In this document: piece by piece, positions 1 to 6,332 of the stretch
How the letters are laid out: every line of letters starts with the position of its first letter
How positions within the stretch are numbered: the first letter of the stretch is position 1
Origin: Nocardioides sp.
GTDB lineage: Bacteria > Actinomycetota > Actinomycetes > Propionibacteriales > Nocardioidaceae
Assembly (NCBI GenBank): GCA_031177735.1
Contig: JAPSKJ010000129.1
Span: 1-6,332 of the forward strand
DNA length: 6,332 nt
Reading direction: 5' to 3'
The notes under the pieces: model-generated
What the model saw: only the letters and a program-made list of their open reading frames with translations
What the model was told of the DNA's origin: nothing
Database searches by the model: none
Position numbers and translations under genes: made by a program

Positions 1-27
1 GGAGACTCCACCCTGTTCGAGGACTGA
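1..27 (+). CDS. C-terminal tail of an upstream gene, probably ruvB (Holliday junction helicase)
   Basis: Only eight codons and a TGA stop (25-27) are visible; in frame 1 they read GDSTLFED. That is too short to identify a protein by sequence. The assignment to ruvB, the ATPase motor of the RuvABC Holliday-junction branch-migration complex, rests only on gene order: in many actinobacteria ruvC-ruvA-ruvB lies directly upstream of yajC-secD-secF on the same strand. An acidic, loosely conserved end is compatible with RuvB tails but not diagnostic. The frame is open from the first base and the next gene has its own ribosome binding site, so this is plausibly a real gene end. It could equally be a different upstream gene. 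Confidence 0.5.
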   Translation, partial: GDSTLFED

Positions 28-39
28 GCCGGCCGGCTC
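26..39. other. 14-base perfect palindrome at the upstream gene's stop codon (possible weak terminator or hairpin)
   Basis: GAGCCGGCCGGCTC is a perfect inverted repeat that starts inside the TGA stop codon. As RNA it could fold as a 5-bp GAGCC/GGCTC stem with a 4-base GGCC loop. No U-run follows directly; a short CTTTA lies several bases downstream. Actinobacterial terminators often lack U-tracts, so partial termination or an RNA 3' end here is possible. The stem is short and such palindromes are fairly frequent in GC-rich DNA, so the call is tentative. A protein-binding site is the alternative. Confidence 0.3.
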
Positions 40-93
40 GCCTCGCTTTACGTTGGATCGTCCCCGGTTGGGCTCGGCGACCGGTCCCACCGT

Positions 94-99
94 TATGCT
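94..99 (+). promoter_or_regulatory. Possible -10 element of a yajC-secDF promoter
   Basis: TATGCT fits the actinobacterial -10 pattern TANNNT and lies in the only sizeable intergenic gap of the window (28-164). Transcription would start near base 105-106, giving a 5' leader of about 60 bases that contains the yajC Shine-Dalgarno sequence. No good -35 is at the right distance: TTGGGC at 68-73 would leave a 20-base spacer, and the 17-base position (GGCTCG) is a poor match. A second hexamer, TACGTT at 49-54, also fits TANNNT and likewise lacks a -35. Transcription may instead simply continue from upstream. Confidence 0.3.
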
Positions 100-151
100 T
101 GCCCGTCGGTCGGCCCCGTCGTGGCCGATATCACCACCCAAGCTGTCTGCT

Positions 152-158
152 GAGAGGT
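152..158 (+). promoter_or_regulatory. Ribosome binding site of yajC, fixing the GTG start
   Basis: GAGAGGT ends 6 bases before the GTG at 165. This is the usual Shine-Dalgarno spacing and is the main reason for preferring GTG 165 over the upstream in-frame TTG at 99, which would add 22 arginine-rich residues before the membrane segment. Confidence 0.7.
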
Positions 159-164
159 CTCACC

Positions 165-470
165 GTGGCGGAGCTCGCCTCCTTCCTGCCCCTGATCGCG
201 ATCATGGTGCTCTTCTGGGCACTGTTGATCCGGCCCCAGCAGAAGCGGGCGCGGGAACTCCGCGCCATGCAGAGCGCGTTGAGTGCTGGTGACGAGGTGG
301 TGCTGACGTCCGGCATCTTCGGTCAGGTCGCCGAGACCACCGACACCCATGTCCTGGTCGAGGTCGCCGACGGCGTACGCCTCAGGGTCGCGCGAGGCGC
401 CATCGGCCAGGTCCTGCCCAAGGAGGGCCAGAGCGGCATCGCCGCCGCCGGCCCGGAGGAGAACGAGTAA
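165..470 (+). CDS. yajC: YajC, accessory subunit of the Sec translocase
   Basis: This gene encodes a 101-residue single-span membrane protein that associates with SecD-SecF and the SecYEG channel. Its exact role is modest and it is dispensable in E. coli. Residues 5-23 form one hydrophobic helix, followed at once by the family signature IRPQQKR (22-28), which marks the cytoplasmic side, and by the conserved GDEVVLTSGIFGQV stretch (42-55) of the small soluble domain. The C-terminus (about 87-101) is short, Gly/Ala/Glu-rich and probably disordered. The length is normal for the family. The GTG start is chosen because of the Shine-Dalgarno sequence 6 bases upstream and because the protein then begins just before the membrane helix, as in other YajC proteins. 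secD begins 5 bases after the TAA stop, which supports an operon. The identification is secure. Confidence 0.95.
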   Translation: MAELASFLPLIAIMVLFWALLIRPQQKRARELRAMQSALSAGDEVVLTSGIFGQVAETTDTHVLVEVADGVRLRVARGAIGQVLPKEGQSGIAAAGPEENE

Positions 471-475
471 CCAAG

Positions 476-2251
476 ATGGCAGCCAACAGCGCCCGGCCGG
501 GGCGCACCCTTGTGGTGTTCTTCCTGGCCCTGGGCATCGCGTTCGGCCTGGTCGCCCTCGCCGGCAGCTGGAAGCCCCAGCTCGGCCTGGACCTGCAGGG
601 CGGCACCCGGATCACGCTCGTCGCCGAGGGCGACCCCAGCGAGGAGTCCCTCGAGGAGGCCCGCGGCATCATCGACCAGCGCGTCAACGGCTCCGGTGTC
701 ACCGAGTCCGAGGTGACCCGCCAGGGCAACCGCTTCATCGTCGTGGAGATCCCCGGTGACAGCAACCGGCGTGACCTGATCGAGGTCGTGCAGCGCCAGG
801 CGCAGCTGCGCTTCCGTCTCGTCGCCTGTGACCAGACCACCGTCTGCGGCACCGGCGCGGCGACCACCCCGCTCGACCCCTCCGCCGCTCCGACGGGCCT
901 GCCGACGGCGGGCGCGAGCGACCCGGCGGCCGAGCCGACCGCCGAGCCGACCGGTGCGGGCGAGGGCAAGAAGGGCAAGAAGAACCAGGGTGCGGCCAAC
1001 CGGGCGCCGCTGTCCTACCTCACCAAGGCCGGCGAGGAGACTCCCGCCCCGAGCGAGACCCCTGCACCGAGTGACGCCGCGAGCGACGCCACGGAGTCGC
1101 CGTCGGGCAGCCCCTCGGCCACCCCGAGCGAGGACGCGGCCGACCAGTCCGACGAGGAGCGCTTCCAGTCGGCGCTGGCGTTCATGAACGCCCCCGACCA
1201 GAGCTACGTCGACGCCTTCAACGCCTTCCAGTGCCCCGCCGACGGCAGCCAGCCGCAGGTCGAGGACAACCCGGACCAGCCGCTGGTCACCTGTGGCGTG
1301 GAGGGCGAGAAGTACCTCCTCTCCCCGGCGATCATCGAGGGCACCGACCTCACCGACGCCAGCCACGGCATCCCGCAGGGCGACGTCAACTACGTCGTCA
1401 CCCTCGACTTCAACGGCCACGGCCGCCAGGTCTTCGCCGACGCCACCGGCGCCATCGCCGGCACCAACCAGCGCTTCGCGATCGTCCTCGACGGCGCGGT
1501 CATCTCCGCGCCCACCGCCGAGCAGCGGATCACCGGCAGCGCCCAGATCTTCGGTGACTTCACCCAGCAGGACGCCGCCGACCTGGCCACCAGCCTGAAG
1601 TTCGGCTCCCTGCCGATCGCCTTCGAGGACGACCCGTCCGCCGAGACCGTCGGCCCGACCCTCGCCGGTGACCAGCTCCGCGCCGGCCTCACCGCGGGCG
1701 CCTTCGGCCTCGCCCTGGTGATGCTCTACTGCCTCTTCTACTACCGGGGCCTGGGCATCGTCGTGCTGCTCTCGCTCGGCGTGGCCGCGCTGTGGACCTA
1801 CGCCCTGGTGCTGCTGCTGAGCGAGACCGCCGGCTTCGTGCTCACCCTGCCCGGCATCGCCGGGTTGATCATCGCCGTGGGTGTCACCGCCGACTCCTTC
1901 ATCATCTTCTTCGAGCGCATCCGAGACGAGATGCGCGAGGGGAAGTCGATGCGGGTCGCGGTCGAGTCCGGCTGGAAGCGCGCGAAGGTCACCCGCCTCG
2001 CGGCCAACGTCGTCTCCCTGCTCTCCGCACTCATCCTCTACATCTTCGCGACCGGCGTGGTGAAGGGCTTCGGCTTCGCGCTCGGCCTCTCCACCCTCAT
2101 CGACCTGGCCGTGCTGTTCTGGTTCACCAAGCCGGCGGTCTCGTTCCTGGGTCGCTACAAGTTCTTCAACGGCGGCGGCAAGCTCTCCGGCCTCAGCGCC
2201 GAGACGCTCGGCACCGACGTCGAACCCGTCCCTGCGGGAGGTAGGGCCTGA
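476..2251 (+). CDS. secD: SecD, proton-motive-force-driven protein export subunit
   Basis: This 591-residue RND-superfamily membrane protein works with SecF to help pull exported proteins across the membrane after SecA-driven translocation. Visible features are membrane helix 1 (about 11-30), the D1 motif LGLDLQGG (36-43), a large extracytoplasmic P1 region (about 45-395), and five C-terminal helices (about 403-422, 426-446, 452-474, 509-528, 532-553). The motif ADSFIIFFERIRDE (472-485) contains Asp473, which corresponds to the conserved membrane Asp519 of E. coli SecD implicated in proton use. P1 is interrupted at about 132-228 by a Pro/Ala/Thr/Ser/Glu-rich insert, as is common in actinobacterial SecD. 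Cysteines 118, 124, 253 and 273 flank the insert. ATG 476 is 5 bases after the yajC stop. The purine run GGAGGAG (455-461) is rather far upstream, about 14 bases, so coupling to yajC translation probably helps initiation. The stop overlaps the secF start. Confidence 0.97.
   Translation: MAANSARPGRTLVVFFLALGIAFGLVALAGSWKPQLGLDLQGGTRITLVAEGDPSEESLEEARGIIDQRVNGSGVTESEVTRQGNRFIVVEIPGDSNRRDLIEVVQRQAQLRFRLVACDQTTVCGTGAATTPLDPSAAPTGLPTAGASDPAAEPTAEPTGAGEGKKGKKNQGAANRAPLSYLTKAGEETPAPSETPAPSDAASDATESPSGSPSATPSEDAADQSDEERFQSALAFMNAPDQSYVDAFNAFQCPADGSQPQVEDNPDQPLVTCGVEGEKYLLSPAIIEGTDLTDASHGIPQGDVNYVVTLDFNGHGRQVFADATGAIAGTNQRFAIVLDGAVISAPTAEQRITGSAQIFGDFTQQDAADLATSLKFGSLPIAFEDDPSAETVGPTLAGDQLRAGLTAGAFGLALVMLYCLFYYRGLGIVVLLSLGVAALWTYALVLLLSETAGFVLTLPGIAGLIIAVGVTADSFIIFFERIRDEMREGKSMRVAVESGWKRAKVTRLAANVVSLLSALILYIFATGVVKGFGFALGLSTLIDLAVLFWFTKPAVSFLGRYKFFNGGGKLSGLSAETLGTDVEPVPAGGRA
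869..1159 (+). other. Low-complexity, probably disordered insert in SecD P1 domain with small tandem repeats
   Basis: Residues about 132-228 of SecD are dominated by Pro, Ala, Thr, Ser, Glu and Gly, with a single lysine cluster. Three in-phase tandem duplications are visible. A perfect 12-base unit occurs twice at 929-952 (AEPT twice), a perfect 9-base unit twice at 965-982 (GKK twice), and an 18-base unit twice at 1037-1072 (ETPAPS twice). The two 18-base copies differ at four bases, all silent. The segment lies on the extracytoplasmic side according to the predicted SecD topology. Its function is unknown; a flexible linker is the simplest reading. Confidence 0.8.
2236..2241 (+). promoter_or_regulatory. 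Ribosome binding site of secF inside the secD 3' end
   Basis: GGGAGG lies 9 bases before the ATG at 2251, within the last codons of secD (the Gly-Gly-Arg end). Together with the TGATG stop-start overlap it supports ATG 2251 as the secF start and suggests translational coupling that keeps SecD and SecF in step. Confidence 0.75.
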
Positions 2252-3498
2252 TGGGCAAGTTCTCACGGCTCGGCAACGAGCTGTACAACGGCCACAAGTC
2301 GATCGACTTCGTCGGCAAGCGCGCGCTCTGGTACACCATCTCCGGCGCGATCGTGCTCGCCGCGCTGCTCGTGGTCATCCTCAAGGGCCTCAACTTCGGC
2401 GTGGAGTTCACCGGCGGCATCCAGTACCGCGTCTCCGGCCTCTCCTCGGAGCAGGCCTCCCAGACGGTGGCCGACGACGTGCGCGAGGCGATCGGCGAGA
2501 GCGGTGTCCCTGGTGCGGAGTCCGCGACGGTCAGCACGGTGGAGGCGGAGGACTCCTCCTCCATCCTGATCGAGACCGAGGACCTCACCCTCGACGAGAG
2601 CGACCGCGTCGTCGACGCGATCCGCGAGGTCACCGGCGCCAGCGAGGAGCAGCTCTCCCAGCAGGAGATCGGCGCCAGCTGGGGCCAGCAGGTCGCCCAG
2701 CGGGCGATCCTCGGCGTGGTGGTCTTCCTGATCCTGGTGATGCTGTTCATCTGGGGCTACTTCCGGGAGTGGAAGATGTCGGTGGCGGCGCTCGCCGCGC
2801 TCTTCCACGACGTGGTCATCACCGTCGGCGTCTACTCGCTCTCCGGGTTCCCGGTCACCCCGGCCGCGGTCACCGGTGTGCTCGCGATCCTCGGCTTCTC
2901 GCTCTACGACACCGTCGTGGTCTTCGACAAGGTCCGCGAGAACACCACCCCCGGGGAGATGAAGCGGACCCGGCACAGCTACGCCGAGGCGGCCAACCTC
3001 GCGGTCAACCAGACGCTGGTCCGCTCGATCAACACCGGCATCGTGGCCCTCATCCCGATCGGCGCGATCCTCTACGTCAGCGCCGTCCAGCTGGGTGCCA
3101 GCTCCCTGAAGGACCTGGCTCTCTCCCAGTTCGTCGGCATGGCCGCAGGCGTCTTCTCCTCGGTCTGGGTCGCCCCGCGCATCCTGGTGCACCTGAAGTC
3201 CAGCGAGACCGAGGTGGTCCTGGCCGAGCGCCGTGCCCGCGCTCGCAAGCGGGCCGAGGCCGACAAGTACGCCCACGTCCCGGCCCTCGTCGAGGACGGC
3301 CCGGTGGGCGAGCGCCCGGCCGAGCTGGAGGACATCGACTTCGAGATCGAGGACGACGACGAGCCGCAGGACTCTCCTCGGCCCGCGACCTCGGGTCGTG
3401 GCCGGATCGCGCCGGCCCCGCACAGCGAGGTGCGACCGACCAACGCCGCCGGTCGTCCGCAACCCTCGCGCCAGCCTCGCTCCAAGCGCAGCAAGTGA
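2251..3498 (+). CDS. secF: SecF, proton-motive-force-driven protein export subunit
   Basis: This 415-residue six-helix membrane protein is the partner of SecD in the SecDF-YajC complex. The features in order are a short cytoplasmic N-terminus, helix 1 (about 27-46), the conserved NFGVEFTGG motif (48-56), a small extracytoplasmic P4-type domain (about 57-148), and helices at about 152-170, 176-198, 204-227, 258-279 and 288-312. The SecF signature GFSLYDTVVVFDKVREN (215-231) contains Asp220, and NQTLVRS (253-259) contains Arg258. By alignment from memory these match Asp213 and Arg247 of E. coli SecF, residues implicated in proton coupling. A cytoplasmic tail of about 100 residues follows (317-415). 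It has an Arg/Lys-rich stretch (327-337), an acidic cluster (361-371) and a basic Pro/Arg/Ser-rich end. Its ATG overlaps the secD stop by one base. The start of the next gene overlaps the secF stop (GTGA). Confidence 0.97.
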   Translation: MGKFSRLGNELYNGHKSIDFVGKRALWYTISGAIVLAALLVVILKGLNFGVEFTGGIQYRVSGLSSEQASQTVADDVREAIGESGVPGAESATVSTVEAEDSSSILIETEDLTLDESDRVVDAIREVTGASEEQLSQQEIGASWGQQVAQRAILGVVVFLILVMLFIWGYFREWKMSVAALAALFHDVVITVGVYSLSGFPVTPAAVTGVLAILGFSLYDTVVVFDKVRENTTPGEMKRTRHSYAEAANLAVNQTLVRSINTGIVALIPIGAILYVSAVQLGASSLKDLALSQFVGMAAGVFSSVWVAPRILVHLKSSETEVVLAERRARARKRAEADKYAHVPALVEDGPVGERPAELEDIDFEIEDDDEPQDSPRPATSGRGRIAPAPHSEVRPTNAAGRPQPSRQPRSKRSK

Positions 3499-4064
3499 GC
3501 CGGTCGGAGGGTCCGGGCGCGACGGGTTCGCTGGCCGACGTACTGGCCCGCCTGGTCGTCGACGTCCCGGACTTCCCCGAGCCGGGCATCGTCTTCAAGG
3601 ACATCACGCCTCTGCTGGGTGATCACGCCGCGTTCGCCGCGGTGATCGACGCGCTGGCGGCAGCGGGCCGCGGCTCCGACGGCCGGCCGGCGGTCGACAA
3701 GGTCGTCGGGATGGAGTCGCGTGGGTTCATCCTCGGCGCGCCGGTCGCGCTCGCGCTCGGCGCCGGCTTCGTGCCGGTGCGCAAGGCGGGCAAGCTGCCG
3801 CGGGCGACGCACGCGGAGAGCTATGCGCTGGAGTACGCCGCCGCGACGCTCGAGATGCACCACGACGCCGTCGCGCCGGGGGAGCGGGTCCTGCTGGTCG
3901 ACGACGTCCTGGCCACCGGCGGGACCGCCGCGGCGACCGCGCGCCTGGTCGAGCGGTGCGGCGGTGAGGTCGTCGGGCTCGCCGTACTCATGGAGCTGGC
4001 TTTCCTCCCAGGACGAGAGGCGTTCGGCGATCGGCCGATCACCGCGCTGATGACCGTAGACTGA
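3495..4064 (+). CDS. apt: Adenine phosphoribosyltransferase
   Basis: This cytoplasmic purine-salvage enzyme converts adenine and PRPP to AMP and pyrophosphate. It has 189 residues, close to the usual type I PRTase size of about 170-185. The features seen are the N-terminal FPEPGIVFKDITPLL (27-41), typical of APT; GMESRGFILGAPVA (72-85); the flexible catalytic loop from VRKAGKLPR (95-103) to YALEY (110-114), where Glu113 corresponds to the conserved loop glutamate; and the PRPP-binding motif VLLVDDVLATGGT (132-144). The start is taken as GTG 3495, which overlaps the secF stop as GTGA. No other in-frame ATG, GTG or TTG lies before the conserved core. No Shine-Dalgarno sequence precedes it, so initiation probably depends on ribosomes finishing secF. 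The first 12 or so residues are Gly/Ser-rich and not family-typical. Identity is secure; the exact start is less so. Confidence 0.95.
   Translation: MSRSEGPGATGSLADVLARLVVDVPDFPEPGIVFKDITPLLGDHAAFAAVIDALAAAGRGSDGRPAVDKVVGMESRGFILGAPVALALGAGFVPVRKAGKLPRATHAESYALEYAAATLEMHHDAVAPGERVLLVDDVLATGGTAAATARLVERCGGEVVGLAVLMELAFLPGREAFGDRPITALMTVD
4029..4040. repeat. 12-base perfect palindrome upstream of the relA -10 hexamer
   Basis: GATCGGCCGATC is a perfect inverted repeat inside the 3' end of apt (codons for residues 179-182 and flanks). If transcription starts at the relA ATG it spans about -40 to -29, overlapping the place where a -35 element would lie. It could be an operator half-site pair, or chance in GC-rich coding DNA. 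Confidence 0.3.
4057..4062 (+). promoter_or_regulatory. Candidate -10 element of a leaderless relA promoter
   Basis: TAGACT matches the actinobacterial housekeeping -10 pattern TANNNT and ends 6 bases before the A of the relA ATG (4069). That is the spacing expected if the first transcribed base is the A of the start codon. No Shine-Dalgarno sequence precedes this ATG, which also fits a leaderless mRNA. No convincing -35 is visible 16-18 bases upstream, but actinobacterial -35 elements are often weak. The hexamer lies across the last codons of apt (Val-Asp-stop), so chance remains possible. Confidence 0.5.
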
Positions 4065-4068
4065 TCCA

Positions 4069-6332
<2,264 letters not shown>

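Noticed and set aside
79..86. 8-base palindrome GACCGGTC in the yajC upstream gap as an operator
   Set aside because: It is too short and too common in GC-rich DNA to support without conservation data.
110..128. Hairpin TCGGCC/GGCCGA with a 7-base loop in the yajC leader, considered as a riboswitch or attenuator
   Set aside because: It is a 6-bp stem only, with no recognisable riboswitch core and no U-tract, and it does not overlap the Shine-Dalgarno sequence. Stems of this size are expected by chance in GC-rich DNA.
99..164. N-terminal extension of YajC from a TTG start at 99
   Set aside because: It adds 22 non-conserved, Arg-rich residues before the membrane helix, overlaps a possible -10 hexamer and ignores the well-placed Shine-Dalgarno sequence before GTG 165.
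323..2266. 647-codon open frame on the minus strand opposite yajC and secD
   Set aside because: It is a shadow of the GC-rich coding strand: the reverse frame has few stops because codon third positions are nearly all G/C. The translation is Gly/Ala/Val/Asp/Arg/Leu-rich with no recognisable domain, while the + strand encodes well-known proteins.
2263..3462. 399-codon minus-strand open frame opposite secF
   Set aside because: Antisense shadow with biased composition and no recognisable motif; secF on the + strand explains the region.
2769..3494. Upstream in-frame extension of apt inside secF, giving a 431-residue protein
   Set aside because: The extra 242 codons are an out-of-frame reading of conserved secF, rich in Arg/Gly/Pro. 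APT homology begins only after the GTG at 3495, and the total length would be far above the family norm.

Overview
The window is a conserved housekeeping locus from a high-GC actinobacterium. Codon third positions are almost always G or C, GTG is used as a start, neighbouring genes overlap or nearly touch, and the gene order (probable ruvB tail, yajC, secD, secF, apt, relA/rsh) is the typical actinobacterial one. The protein sequences look most like Nocardioidaceae (Nocardioides or a relative), but this is an impression from memory, not a database result.

Layout: bases 1-27 hold the last codons of an upstream gene, inferred from order to be ruvB. A 137-base gap (28-164) follows. It carries a palindrome next to the stop codon, a possible -10 element and a Shine-Dalgarno sequence before yajC. 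Then come three Sec accessory genes: yajC (165-470), secD (476-2251) and secF (2251-3498), separated by 5 bases and then overlapping by 1. apt (3495-4064) overlaps the secF stop by 4 bases. relA/rsh starts 4 bases after apt (4069) and runs off the right edge with only its extreme C-terminus missing. All genes are on the + strand.

How the genes work together: YajC, SecD and SecF form the membrane subcomplex that assists SecYEG/SecA export using the proton-motive force. Apt salvages adenine to AMP. RelA/Rsh makes and degrades (p)ppGpp during starvation. The tight spacing suggests one operon with translational coupling. However, the relA start has no Shine-Dalgarno sequence and sits 7 bases downstream of a good actinobacterial -10 hexamer (TAGACT), so relA may also have its own promoter producing a leaderless mRNA.

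No mobile element, CRISPR array, tRNA/rRNA gene or clearly new system was seen. The points most worth a second look are the relA leaderless-promoter candidate, the palindrome beside it, and the low-complexity SecD insert, which is partly built from small tandem duplications and is flanked by two cysteine pairs.
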